Shown in pieces: positions 1-18,786 of a stretch of 64,000 bases of DNA. A program made the position numbers and the translations under genes. The notes under the pieces were generated by a model. The model did no database searches and was not told the DNA's origin. It saw only the letters and a list, made by a program, of their open reading frames with translations. Location of the stretch: NCBI GenBank assembly GCA_012295275.1, contig CM022678.1:13421759-13485758 (forward strand), given 5' to 3'. This stretch comes from Chrysomallon squamiferum (lineage: Eukaryota; Mollusca; Gastropoda; Neomphalida; Peltospiridae). Position 1 is the stretch's first letter. Every line of letters starts with the position of its first letter.

Positions 1-1
1 G

Positions 2-3317
<3,316 letters not shown>

Positions 3318-5380
3318 GTTGTATTCACTGACTGGACTCAAAGACAGATTTTTGATTTAACGAAATAATTGTTTTCATATTAAAAAAAAATAAAATGAGA
3401 AAGGAAGAATTATGAATATTAGAAAGATGTGGGGGAAATGAAGAGAAAGATATTTGTATGAAATTGTTTTTGTCATAAAGAATCTTTTATAAAATGATTG
3501 AAAATGTAAATAGCATTATTCCACATCAACAGCAATTTCCGTTTGTAAAAATACTGTCTTTATAAACAGAAAAATCTGCTTGTACAATTCTTTCATTTTA
3601 TTTCAAATCCTTTTTCTGAACTTTGTATACTGGCCTGTACTGCTAACCATAAAAATATTTCCTTCAGTGAAATATATACACTAGTAATTTATCTATAAAA
3701 AGAACAAACAATAATAATTTTTATTAAAATCCATATTTCCAATTAAAAATAATCTATTTAATAATTTTTCAAATTTTTGTCACTATTTTCTGTTTTAGTC
3801 AAATACAACTTCTCTAGTTGATAAATGTGCAGTTAGTTAATTTGCAGATATATATATATAAAATACACATATACACACCACATTATATTTCTCTTATTTT
3901 GATTTTATTATCTACAAATGTGGAAGCTGACAAAATTAACCATGCCACTCCAAAGACTATTTTAAAATTGTCTATTAATATTGATATAAAACAGTGAAAT
4001 GGTTTTAAAATGTTTTTAGTAGAAGTAACATTTAACATTCCTTTTGTACAATGAATATGAGTTAAAATATTCAAAAATACTGTTTTAAAAATATTTCTTC
4101 ATCAAAGTGTATATTATAATAATTTTGTATCAAATTAGTTTTTTCAAATAGCTTTGTAATTATTAGATATGATCAAAATCAGTCTTTAGTCTTTTGATAG
4201 TGATTCCCAACCATTATACCAGAATCCACAATATATACATTTTTTTATAACAATTTTTGTTTCTCAAACTCCATGAAATGATGGTTTGGAATCACTGATT
4301 TTTATTATTGTTATTGTTAAGTGTTAAAAAAAAAAACAATAATGGCTGATTTTAACTGTTGTAAATATTTCATATTTTTATTACATCTGTATATTTTTGC
4401 ATAATAAAACTGAAAAAAAAGAAGTTGAAGGTATTTTGTTGTAAAATAAAAATTTGGAGTTGGAAACAAATAATAATTGTGATGGTAATATCACTAATAA
4501 CTAAAAATGACAAAATAACAACAGTAACAAATATTAATAATAATGACAATGAAAAATGGTTAATAAATATTAAGGAAAATAGTGGAATCAACATTCTTAC
4601 ATCATACCAACAGATTTGAACTATTTCTATCTAACATTTGTATTATTTAAGAAAAGAGTTGAAAATAATTGTTCAAATGTAAATTTCAAGTCTGGAGCAG
4701 AAAAGTAATAACATACTGTTTAGAAATAATAATCAGAACAACAATAATATAATAATAGAACAATGGTAGCTAGTGGAAGGGTGAATTTACCTGTCAGTGT
4801 CCCTCCATGAATCCACCATCTTAATACTACTTTTATTTTTCTACAATGCTACACCCTGACATTATTTCTGTTATTTTTAAACAGTTCTTCAAAAATCTTT
4901 AATCCCACCTATCCACAATAATTCGTGGAATATGGATATGTTAAAAATTATCAAAAAATATTGTTACATTCAACTGTCAATTATTATTTTGAAAACAGTA
5001 TTTAACAATAACAAACAATAATAATAAAAATGATAATAACAACAATACAAAGAAAAATACCTAAAAAAATGCCATTAATTTTGTCCTTTGTGGAAATTTT
5101 AAAATCAATTTTAATAACATGATTAAAAAATAATGCTATAAATATATGTTAAATTATGAGTTATACAAAAAGTCCATAATCATAAACATGAAAAAAGGAA
5201 TTAGAACTGTAATATTTAAAATTATGTGTATAATAAAAACGGACTGGAATTCAATTGTATGTATGCTGTAATATGAATAAAAGATGATATAAATAAATTT
5301 TAACAGGACTTGTAAAATTTCAATTAAATATAAAGAAATATAAAGATGATTATGAAACAACAATGGTAGAGCAGCCATTA
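3318..5380 (+). other. 3'UTR and AT-rich intergenic DNA of the tetraspan gene
   Basis: No further coding exon was recognised. A polyadenylation hexamer AATAAA occurs at about 3389, only 70 bases after the stop, with another near 4402. The remainder is very AT-rich, with short open frames that look random. Confidence 0.5.
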
Positions 5381-5383
5381 AAC

Positions 5384-6498
5384 CAACACAAAAGGGTGTT
5401 GGCCCAGGAAGTTGACAAATCTATTTTGTTTAGTCCCGGGATGTAGAATAATAAAATTCCTGGGACGTAGACATTTCTAATTGGTGAGGCTGCATCACTG
5501 CAAACTATATAGGCAGACTTGAAACTGCTATTATTGTCTCATTGTGGAACCCAATACTGGATAGATTTAAAGCAGTTAGTGCATGCTTGCAGAGTGCTAG
5601 AGTGGATATGTGCAGTGTGGTTTCTCTCTAAACAGTCTCATTACATTTGTAGAAGAATGCAGAGAGGATTTTGCTAAATATGAAGAAGGCAAAGCCCTCT
5701 CTGGACAGGATGAACATGATCTAGAAAAAAGAAAAGAAAACTCCTATTTGGTGGAAAACAAGCAGACCAACCCAAACTCAATATAAGGGATGAATTTTGC
5801 ATTGATTGCTTCCTTGTCATAATTGATATCTGAAATCTGAAATCGAAAAGAGAGCAGTAGTGTATAGATTATTCTTTGATTACTTCTCTTTCTTTGAAAA
5901 ATTACATTGTGACACTGAACAAAAATTATGATTGTGACACTGAACAAAGCATAGTTGATGAAGCCATGCACCTGCGTGCACACCTGCTGCAAATTGAAAC
6001 ACCCATCAACACAATAAATGATTTAGCAGAATTTATCTTCACAAATAACCTGCTCTAAGAATTTTACTTTGGGTAAAAAAAACTACATGAGGTCGACATT
6101 ATGTCAAGAAATGTAAACAGTTGACATACTTGCAACTGAGTATGATCTCACCAAATCCCTGGATTTGATGTTACTGACCTGTTTGTTGAGCAAAAGTCGT
6201 GTTTGAAAACTCTCTTAACTTTGTAACAATGTTTAATTACGGATATCCTCATTGTACTGAATAACTGAAACAAAGGCCAATGACTTTGCCTGTCACAAAT
6301 TCATTGATCTACTGTATAAATAAATCACTGTATATATGCCAAATTTTGCTTTTGTTTCCTTCTAGACCATAAGTTATGAAAAAATCATATATAATAAATA
6401 AAATAGGAAGGACAAAGTGGGAAGGGTGAAGTGGGATTGAAGAGGGGGCCTAAAATTTCTATAGTCTATGGGTGACTAGCCCAATAAATCCGGCACTG
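5384..6498. mobile_element. Decayed hAT-like DNA transposon remnant
   Basis: The right edge, read on the minus strand, begins CAGTGCCGGATTTATTGGGC, which resembles the CAG-type terminal repeats with GGGC tails of many animal hAT elements. Inside, a plus-strand frame at about 5951-6055 reads VDEAMHLRAHLLQIETPI followed by a hydrophobic tail. This is similar in character to the C-terminal dimerisation part of hAT transposases. No complete transposase, no intact left end and no clear 8-bp target duplication were found. The left boundary is approximate. Confidence 0.4.
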
Positions 6499-7300
6499 AT
6501 TCTAATTCTTATGTTTCATTTTTACCCCGTGTTTGTATACTGCAATCTATTACACAACTGTTATTGTTTTATAACTGTATTCTTGTCTGTTTTGTGTTTA
6601 TAGTCTTTGGCAATGAAATAAATTGTAGTAATAGTCACAGCTGTGGTGCAGTATCATTTCGTTATTACCTTTTGACTGCGCACACCGTCAACCAGGTAAA
6701 ACACAATTAATGAGTCCCGGGTCATCACTGGTACATTTCAGCTTGTCCTTCTAAGAAGACACAATTTTAAGATCATTTTTAGAAGTTATTGACTTTGTGG
6801 GCTGTAACCCACAAAAGTATGTATCTTGACATATACTGAACAAAATAAGAAATTTCTGCTAATTCTGCTTGAACATAACTTGATGAAAACAAAGAGTTTT
6901 CATTCACTTGACAAAGTGTTATTAAGACAAGTATGACAAATTGACTGAATACTACATGGGACATGTCAAACAAAGCCTACACGTGCGAACTGAGGTTCAC
7001 TTTGTTGATGATTAACAATGCAAAAATAATCAATAAAATTCATCAATCCTGATAATACAGCTCAAGACTAATCCTACATATATAATTTCATTACACAATG
7101 AATTCTTTAACACAACAAATACTATATGTACAATTAGAAGTTTCTTTTTTTGTTCAGTATATATATAGGAAACTGCATGATGTACATTCATATATGCTCA
7201 ACACACACACTTTACACTAACTGCACCACCATTCAGTGATCCAGTCCATCCATCAATCCATCATTTAAACAATTAGTAAAACTTAATGAACTGTTAAAGC
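6499..7300. other. Intergenic / 3' flank of the minus-strand pseudouridine gene
   Basis: No coding exon was recognised. This is the downstream side of the gene that ends at 7301. I found no canonical AATAAA on the minus strand close to its stop codon, so its 3'UTR end is undetermined. Confidence 0.4.
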
Positions 7301-10300
7301 TTAGTTTTCCTTTACGTCAAAGACTGGAACTGGATGTCGGGACTGCAAGGACAGGTAAGCAGCATGGAGTCCAGCCTGGACACACTGATCAAGATTCTGA
7401 CCTTCAATTATGCCCTTCATCATTGTTCCTGCTAAACTGAAAATAAATTAAAATGACTTTTGAACAACAACAACACAACAACAACAAAAGGCTAACTTTA
7501 CTTATCATTAAGATAATTCATAACATTTTTCTTTTATAGTTTTTCTAATCTAACTCTTTTTCATTATGCCATATAATTTGACACAGGAAAAAACTTGTGC
7601 ACAAGAACATGCATATTTATACAGATCAATTCAAAATACATACATAACATCCCACTGACACATACATACATACATAGCATCACACTGACACACATACACA
7701 GCATCACAATGACATACATACATAGCATCACACTGATACATACATACATAGCTTCACACTGACACATAAATACATACATAGCATCACACTGACACATACA
7801 TACATACATACATAGCATCACACTGACACACACATACATACATAGCATCACACTGACACATACATACATACATAGCATCCCACTGACACATACATACATA
7901 TATAGTATCACACTGACACACATACACAGCATCACAATGACATACATACATAGCATCACACTGATACATACATACATAGCTTCACACTGACACATACATA
8001 CATACATAGCATCACACTGACACATACATACACACATACATACATAGCATCACAATGACACACACATACATACATAGCATCACAATGACACATACATAGC
8101 ATCACACTGACATATACATACATGCATAGCATCACGACACATACATACATAGCATCACACTGACATATACATACATACATAGCATCACAATGACACATAC
8201 ATGCATAGCATCACGACACATACATACATAGCATCACACTGACACATACATACATAGCATCACAATGACACATACATGCATAGCATCACAATGACACATA
8301 CATAGCATCACACTGACACATACATACATACATAGCATCCCACTGACACATACATAGCATCACATTGACACATACATACATACATAGCATCACAATGACA
8401 CATATACATACATACATAGCATCCCACTGACACATACATACATACATAGCATCACACTGACACACACATACATACATAGCATCACAATGACACATACATA
8501 CATACATACATAGCATCACACTGACACATACATACATACATAGCAATCACATACATACATACATTACAATACATACATACATACATAGCATCACACTGAC
8601 ACACACATACATACATAGCATCACAATGACACATACATACATAGCATCACAATGACACATACATACATACATAGCATCACAATGACACATACATACATAG
8701 CATCACATTGACACATACATAATGATCACAATACATACATACATAGCATCCCAATGACACATACATTACACACATACATCCCACTGACATACAATGACAC
8801 ATACATAGCATCACACTGACACATACATACATACATAGCATCACAATGACACATACATACATAGCATCACAATGACACATACATACATAGCATCACAATG
8901 ATATGTACATACATACATAGCACCCCACTGACACATACATAGCATCACAATGACACATACATACATACATAGCATCACAATGACACATACATACATACAC
9001 AGCATCACAATGACACATACATACATAGCATCACAATGATACATACATACATAGCATCACACTGACACACACATACATACATAGCATCACACTGACACAC
9101 ACATACATACATAGCATCACATTGACACATACATACATAGCATCACAATGACACATACATAGCATCACACTGACACATACAGTCATAGCATCACACTGAC
9201 ACATGCATACATCACACTGACACATACATGATCAACACACTGACACATACATGATCAACACACTGACACATACATAATCAACATACTAACACATACATAA
9301 GCAATACACTGACACATACATGATCAAGACACTAACACACACATAATCAACACACTGACACACATAAACAACACACTGACACATACATACATAGAAACAC
9401 ACTGACACATACATACATAGCAACACACACAGAAAACCCTTCCCAATTGTAGATTATTACTACAACATATTTTCATACAACACAAAAGTAATCTGCTCAC
9501 CAGTCACCAGCACCTGACACACTCACTATGGAATCATGAGAAATGGTGCATGCTGGGTAACGATTGATTGATACTCTTTCAGTGAGAGGCTGCTAAAGAA
9601 AACAATTGAAACTATAATAACATTTCAAAATTTCACCAGTAATAATACATTTTATGACATGTCACATCTGAAAGAATCACCCACTAAAGTAACAATATAA
9701 TGGATTGAGTCACAATATTGACTTTGAAGCTAGCAACAAAAAAGTTAATGACATCATAATTACTTTGATACTTTCATAGAAAACAATTTGTGTAAATATT
9801 TCCTTTTTTCCTTTTTGCTTTGTAAATCTAAAGCAGATGAATATCATTTTGTATCTGTATCTTAAATTTCTAATGGCTGGTAAAGATACTTTCAAATTAT
9901 CCTTCATTTCTCAAAAATAAGTTTCAATTAAGTACCATTACTACCAATATTCTACTTGAAATTATCTTTGAAACCACACAAGCTATGATGACAACACTTT
10001 TTTAAAATAAAATTTATTTCTTAAGGAATATTTGTGTAACTCAATACAAAACTGTAACCATCCCTAGCAAAATCTGTGTTATCTTGTAACAGGTAACAAT
10101 AAGATAATGGAACTATCCTGATAAAAAATCTGAGAACTTACCCTGGTTTTTGATGATGACAAAGACTCTATTCTTTGACCTAACATAACTCCATGTCTTC
10201 CCAGTGTAACAACTATAACAGGAATTATGGGTAAAAGCTCCACAATGCACTGCTGACAGAAGCTCAACAACATGTCCACTGAACTGAAGTCAGGAAGAGG

Positions 10301-12385
10301 AATGTCTGTAATGCAGAATGATGTAATATGTAGTAATGGACAGACATTTATAATACAGGACATATGATATTTATTCAGAATGAATTATCATTAATTTCTG
10401 GTATTAATATCTTTAATAATAACAATAATAATAATTCAAACTTAGTTTTTACAAAAAGAAATAATAATAATTATTATTATTACTTTTATTATTATTATTA
10501 TTCTAATGATTATTATTATTATTTTATATTATTACATGTGTTTAGAACTATTTAAGTACCAGGAATGTGTTTGTGTTTTGTACACATCTGATGAAGTTCT
10601 CCAATGTTAGGTGAAATGAAGGTGAGTTCTGAGAAAGCTTTTGACTGAAATGGTTTTGTTGCCTTGTGGACATCAGTAGGTTCAAACCACACTGCCAAAT
10701 ATAAACATTCTCACTTTTTATTTTCTCCATGTTGTTAAGTTTCAGTAATTAATGAATAACAGAATAATTAATGTTACAGATATAAGCCAGTGTACATAAA
10801 CAAAGAAGACGTGTTATATTTCATGTCATTTTTAAATTTTCACTTAATCTCATATATGATACAGTTACGGCCTGTAAAAGAATAATCTTATATTAAGTTC
10901 TTCTGTCATGTTAATGAAAAAGTATCACACATTTTTAATTTTGAGAACATTTTATACAACTAATAATTTAAACAAACCAAAATACAGAAAATGAAAAATA
11001 TTTTTTATCTTCTTTGTTATAATTTTATTTCTGGGTGTGGTCTCTCTATCTCTACTTTTTTTAATCTTTATTTATGTCAACTGACATATTTCTTACCTAA
11101 CATTACATACCTGGAACGCCATTTTTAAAACAGAGGTCAGTGATAAACTCAATGGTCTCTATGGTGATGTTGCCATCCATGCACACAAGAGGTGCCGACA
11201 CAATGGAATCTGTGAACTTAGAAATCTGAAAAGATTATTTTATAACAAATTAAAATAACCAGACACAGAATATTACTCATTGTTACACACTCTCCCACTC
11301 ATTCATTCTTTTATTCATTCACTTATTTAACAATCATGCACATACAAATTCATACACACACAAATGCAAATAAATAAACAAATACATAATTATATAAATG
11401 TGTATACATACACATACACAACATCCACACACTCACTCATACAGATATACATACATATACAAGCAGAAACATACATAAAGAGAAACACACACACATACAC
11501 ACACACACACACACACAAACACACACTCTCACACAAACACAGACACACACACTCTCACACACACACACACACACACACTCTCACTGACCAGTTGCGGTGT
11601 AATCTGTTGGTGAATAGCCATGTCACCAATTCCATACATGACCTCTCCTGATGTCTGCAAAACAGAACAGTGGGTTGCCGTGGAAGAATTATCCAGCACA
11701 GACACTCCAGACAGATCCTGAAAAGAATAATAAAAATGCAAAAACAAATTTTATTTTAAAATTAATTAAAGAAAGTATTTGTGAGTAAAATTAAAAAAAA
11801 AAAAAAAAAATAAATTTAAAAAAAAATAAATAAATCAATATAAGAAATAAAGAAATTAAATAAAACAAATAGAACACAAGTAAGAGCTCAACTTCCATGT
11901 AAACCACAGCACAGGACATGTTATCAAATATTATTTCTGATACTGAAAACCTTTTTCCACCAGCAGCAAAATACTTTTATTTCACATTCACCTTTCCACA
12001 GATTCAGATAAGCACACACCATGCCATCTGACATACCAGTTATTATGACTGATACAGAAAATAGCTAATGAATATATCTAGCAGCTAATAACTTTAGTTT
12101 AGTTTTAATTATTGACTGAGAACAAATAAACAAGAAAGAAAAAAGAACAAACTAACAGCAAATATTATTATGATATAAAATAAAAAGACGTTGATCTCCC
12201 CTTCTGCTTTTAACTGACCATGTGACTGCAGTAGTTCTGAAACTGTTTGAGATGGGAGTCATTGCCCACTGCTGATATAAAGAGAGGCTTGGCTCCCAGG
12301 CGACTCAGGGTGTCTGCAACATTCCTAGCCACACCCCCGAATGACTGCCAAACTCTGCCAGGGTAAGTAGCACCGTGTGTCTGTT

Positions 12386-12424
<39 letters not shown>

Positions 12425-14227
12425 GAGGTAGTACTAGTAATATGCCATTTGGTTCATCTTTCAGAATGTGTGTGTGTGTGTGTGTGTGTGTGTGTCATTG
12501 TATGTGTCAAATGCAATCATATGCTCAAATACCACCTACTTAAAAAATATTATAAACTTTTGTTCCAAACAACAACAACAATAATAATAAAACAACATAA
12601 TGTAACAAAGTAGCAATAACAACAACAGTAACAATGCAAATGTTGTGGATTAAAAATACATCAATAAGTGTGTTTCTGTGAATCTTGTTATACTTATTTA
12701 TTTAAGTAATTTTGTCAACTATTTATTTTTTGTTGCATGAAATGAACATATTTTATTTAGCAGCAAACAAAATTTTATTATTACAAAAGTAAATATTATT
12801 ATTACTTCAACATTGTCTGCATTAAACTGTGCATAAACATCAACAATTGTCCCACCAATCACAACCTAAAACAAAAATATCTTTACATTAAATTTTGTAA
12901 GAGATTACAAAATTTTATTTTATTTTATTTTGACAATAAATTTTATTACTTGAAACCATTAAACGCAAATAATTTATTTTATTTTGAAGCAAGAAATACC
13001 TAAAACAACTATTTCAATCAATTGTGTTAAAACTACTTGGTCAAACATTTTTGTTTTTGATGTGTTTTACATTTTTCAGAACAAGTTATGTTTTATTTGT
13101 ACTTTTAACCTATACTTGGGCTGTCTTAGGAATTCTATATACTAGCAAGACCAAAATTACATTTTTGACAATAATTTGCCAAGAATTAGCTGAACCCCAT
13201 TTTTCAGAATTCTGAAGAATAAAGGTATCTGTGTGAATACGCTTAATAGTGATGTTTTAGATTTCAAAACACTGTTTCTGAATAAAAAATAAAACATAAA
13301 AAATGATTTAAATCAAATACATTTAATAAAACCAAACAAACAGACAAACAAACCTAACAATTATCAACATTATCAATTTAACTAATTAAATACTAAAACA
13401 AGATAAACTAAAATTTAAAACAAAATAATAAACTAAAATGTTGAAACTAACACTCAAACTAAAATTAAAATTAAACAATAAAAAAAGAAACAAATTAAAA
13501 TTAAAAACTTACTGGTCGAGAAGATGTACTATAATATCTTCTTTGCTGAAAACCCTGAGAGTTTCTTCCAGCATTATCTCCCTTCCTTCTGTTACTAAGT
13601 TTAACAGCAATCTGACTTCCAACAGCTGCATTGTTTTTTATCAGTGCAATGTCTTATTTCAATTAGAAAAATACATTTATTTTGTGTTTTTCTCCAACTA
13701 AAATCAAACTTACCACTGAAAAATATTTATTGTGATAAAAAAACTATTACATTATAATATGAAAAGATACTGGCTTTTAATGATGATCCCTTTGTAAGTT
13801 CATTGACCCTACTCAGAATAAACGGTGTTACATTACGTCCAGTTATGTTCTTCATTCTGAAAGTCAAAATTTAAATTATTAATAATATTATTAAAAAAAA
13901 ATAATTATCAATGATAAACATTTTATTTAAAATTTTAAAATGCAATAATATTTAAAACTTAAATGAAAACAGTAATTAAAAACTGTAAGTTCATTGACCC
14001 TACTCAGAATAATCTGTGTCACATTATGTCCAGTTATGTTCTTCATTCTGAAAGTCAAAACTTAAAATAATGAATACAATAAATTATAAAAAAATATTAA
14101 TTATCAATGATAAATATTTTATTTAAAATCTTAAAAATCAATAAAATTTCAAAATCAAATGAAGACAATAATTAAAAACTATAAATAAATAAATAAATAA
14201 AAATAAACAAGTAAAAAAATAATAAAA

Positions 14228-14264
<37 letters not shown>

Positions 14265-17200
14265 ATCTATCTGCCCCTATCTAGCTGGCTACTCTTTTTA
14301 TTAGCGTTGATTTAAATAAATATTACCTCAAACAGGAAACAAATACCACACAGTTTGTTTAATTTGTTCTCAATTTTTCTGCTAACCATGGAAACATTAT
14401 TAATAATTAATTCTCAATTTGTACCTGGCTTCTTCTACAGCTGAACTAATGGCTGCTTCTAGGTCATTCCCTGCAGCAGCAAAGGATTCTGGGATTGGAA
14501 CAGCAATGAGGATGCCACTGCTGAGACCCATTTGAGACCAGGAATCTGTGAAAAATAAGTTAGCCAATGAATATGATAAAATGGTCACATGACCATATTA
14601 AATAATTTGTAAAAATCTTCTCACTGGTGTTTTTTTTTATTTCCTTTTTTTCTGTTGTTGTTAGTAAGTCCTTGAGTGTTAATGGCTCTCTGAAATATTA
14701 CTCTATATAGCTAAGTTATAATGTAAGATTTTAACAAAAAATACAGGTCTAATATTACACCAGACATCTTTCCACAAAGTCTCTACTGAAATTTAGTTTT
14801 ACCCCATTCTGCACATTGCTCCATGTATGTTATAAACTTTTCTACTTGTTAATCAAGTTGGTAATAACCAACCAGCATATCAGCAGTTTGTTCAAAAGAC
14901 AGGTTTACAGCTGATATAAAAATGATTTACCTATCATACAGGCAGCTTCATCTACATTTTTAATGTGGCAAGGAGACTTGAATCCACTAGTGGGCGAGAA
15001 AAATGCAGGAAAGTCATCAGTTGGACCAAGAGTAGCAACACAAACACCCTGAGTTTCCTACAGACAGACAGACAGGTAGAACTGTATGAATAGATGGATT
15101 CATTTCCATTACAGAAGTCTGTTACAGGAAAAACAAACATGAATTAAGACAGACTGGATAAGAATATAATTATATAGATCAATAGTTAGGTAAATAGAGA
15201 GATAAATATAGATAGACATAGGTGAGCATGTTTCTGGTTTTGGTTAATAAATATGCCTATTCATACCATTTTAATACACTTTCAAAAGCAACAATCAAAT
15301 AACATCATTCATATTTGTACATTTTTAAAAATTGCTTTCACAAATTCTGTTCACTGTTATATAAATGAGTGTAATACCATATTTAAACTAATTAAATATG
15401 AATAAGCAATATGAACTAAATATTTCGTAAAGAAATAAATTAATTTATTGTTATTACATTAAATTAAAAATCTACAATGCTGTTTATTTACGAGATATTC
15501 AAGTGTTTTGCCAATGTCCAAAATTGATTTCACCCCAGCAGAAATGATGGCAACAGGTGTCCTTCCCAGTTCAGTGAGATCAGCACTCACATCCATTGCT
15601 GAAACAGAGTAATGTATCAACAGTTTGAAATATCAATACTCAGTGACAGCTGAAACAGAGTAATGTATCACAGTTTGAAATATCAATACTCAGTGACAGC
15701 TGAAACAGAGTAATGTATCAACAGTTTGAAATATCAATACTCAGTGACAGCTGAAACAGAGAATGTATCACAGTTTGAAATATCAATACTCAGTGACAGC
15801 TGAAACAGAGTAATGTATCACAGTTTGAAATATCAATACTCAGTGACAGCTGAAACAGAGTAATGTATCAACAGTTTGAAATATCAATACTCAGTGACAG
15901 CTGAAACAGAGTAATGTATCAACAGTTTGAAATATCAATACTCAGTGACAGCTGAAACAGAGAATGTATCACAGTTTGAAATATCAATACTCAGTGACAG
16001 CTGAAACAGAGTAATGTATCAACAGTTTGAAATATCAATAATCAGTGACAGCTGAAACAGAGTAATGTATCAACAGTTTGAAATATCAATACTCAGTGAC
16101 AGCTGAAACAGAGAATGTATCACAGTTTGAAATATCAATACTCAGTGACAGCTGAAACAGAGTAATGTATCAACAGTTTGAAATATCAATATTCAGTTAC
16201 AGCTGAAACAGAGTAATGTATCAACAGTTTGAAATATCAATATTCAGTTACAGCTGAAACAGAGTAATGTATCAACAGTTTGAAATATCAATACTCAGTG
16301 ACAGCTGAAACAGAGTAATGTATCAACAGTTTGAAATATCAATAATCAGTGATAGTTGAAATAAAGTAATATATTAATATTTTAAATTGTTTTGACTTAC
16401 ATGTCTCTACCCCTCTATGGACTCCACCTATTCCACCTGTCACAAAAATGGGTATTCCCACTCGATGAGCTATAATCATTGTAGCAGAAACTGTGGTCCC
16501 TCCACTTCCCCCCTGTTACAAAATAAATATTTGTCAACAGTTCAAACCGAGGGTTACTAAACAAAACAGATAAAATACAACTTTATAATGACAACATCAG
16601 AAAAAATACTTTAATATTATATTAGTCATGTTTTTAAAAAGAAAAAGAAAATCAAAATACATTTCATTTAATCAATGTTTCTTACTAATGATTGATTATG
16701 TATGATCATATTAATGGTTGAGGACAATTACCAAAAAGACTGTTGAAACATGACACCATCATTTGATAAGTTATTTTCTCTAGCAGTAATGCCCTTATAT
16801 AGGAACATTCCTATAAAGAGGAAATCCATTTGGTTGACGATTAAAGTAGATTAGAAAATAACCCAGTGAGGAATAAAATGAAGGTAGATTCTGTAAAACA
16901 CTGAAAGTATTATTACCACAGAACCACATTCAGCTGCAACATTTTTACTGCACACACACACACACACACACACTTAGACAAACACACATGTATACATATA
17001 TACATTATACATATAAGCACATAAACACACAAGCATATCTTATTATTTATCAACCTACTATTTCTTTGACTTATTAATGAATTGTTTTTTTAAGTATCTC
17101 ATTACAATGGTCAAGATATTTTAAACACAGATAGTTTAATATGCAAAGAAATTAGGAAAGGAAATACAACCTTTGATACAACTACAGGGAAGTCACGCCT

Positions 17201-18741
17201 AGATATCTTGTACAAATGTTTTGTTTCATTTCCTAATCTTTCCATATCTTTTTCTGTTAGACCTAAAAAACCCACAAAATCAAACAATAAACTTATGTTT
17301 AATTCAATGGACTCCAGTTAATTTTCAATGAAAGGATGACTGTGTTATGTAAAGGTAGAACAAAGCTACCTCATAAATAGTAAATAAGTGTTGTTAGTAT
17401 CAACGTTAGATGGTATAAAATCATAGAATAAAATCAGGTTATGATATCAAAAAAAAACACAATAAAAAATAAAATAAAATAAAACAAAAAACAAAAAAGC
17501 AAACAAACAAATAAATAAATAAATAATAATAAAGAACAGACAAAAGTTTCATTAAAATGAAAACTTAGCTTGGATAAATAATATACATGTAAGCAACATA
17601 ACTCAACTAAGCGCTTTTGTTACAAACATAAGTGGATTAACAAATATCAGCAGCTTACCCACATGAATCCTGCCATCAACAACAGCTATTGTTGCTGCAA
17701 CTGCATCATTTTCTCTGACAATGGTTTCTACTTCAACTGCTGTTCTGAAAATTGTAGAATGTTTTACAATAAAAGCTAAATTATAACTTGTTTACTTTTA
17801 TGTACATCAAGGTAATATAAACACAGACAAATATAAACAAGCATACTGAGAATTAAATTTATCTAAGAAAGTGTTTAGTCAGTTCTTTCTTTCTTTATTT
17901 ATTTAATTGTCTTGTGTTATCAATACCATGCTTTAGAATTTGGACATCTTATAATATATTACCCACCAAAAAGGATATAAGCAATAATACTGGATTATTC
18001 AGAACATTCTAAACATTATGATAGCATTGTCAGTGGTAACACTGGTGACTCATTTTTGTTATGATGTTGTAAAATACAATGTATTAGAAGAAAATAATCA
18101 CACAATGATGTTAATGTGTTAAAGAGATGTTACATTCATTTATTAAAATATATAAATATACATCAGCACAAATAATCATACAGATACATACATAGAAATA
18201 GACCCACACAACACACATGTATGTACATAAACATACATTACCTTTCACAAAGATATCACATGCATAGAAACACATGTACATGTAGACACACACACCCACA
18301 CACACACACATTCAGACCAACATAAGTGTTCAATTATTTTATTGGTTATACATAGAAAATAAATCTGGGTTTTAATATATGTTTTCTTATTTCACCTCAC
18401 ATTTTCTGGATATGGCATTCCATGAGTTATAATGGTGCTTTCCAAGGCTACCACAGCCTTCCCATCATGCATTGCAGATGCAACCTCATCAGACACTTTA
18501 AATAAAGCTGAATAAAAAGATTTAGAATACTTTACAACTGATTCTACAAAATAATTTCAACAAACAACAAATATGTCAATAACAATGAGAGAAAGAAAGA
18601 AGATAAAGAGAGAGATAAAGAAAAGTGAAAGAGAAAAGAGTGTTAATATTATTTGTGAACAAACACACTGTACAAAAGTGAATAATTTAGAATATTTGTC
18701 TATGCACCTAGCTAATGAACAAGCAAAACCTTTCGTATTTT

Positions 18742-18786
<45 letters not shown>

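Noticed and set aside
7564-9225. Series of minus-strand open frames rich in Met-Tyr-Val-Cys
   Set aside because: They lie wholly within the intronic minisatellite, repeat with its unit and have no splice or start context.
10548-10730. 60-residue minus-strand frame beginning [10 protein letters not shown]
   Set aside because: It is a wrong-frame shadow of the kinase exon 10691-10560 (VWFEPTD...SPNIGEL), which fits the phases of its neighbours.
15599-16372. Regular repeats considered as a CRISPR array
   Set aside because: Units are contiguous with no unique spacers, in a eukaryotic intron, and derive from the adjacent splice acceptor.
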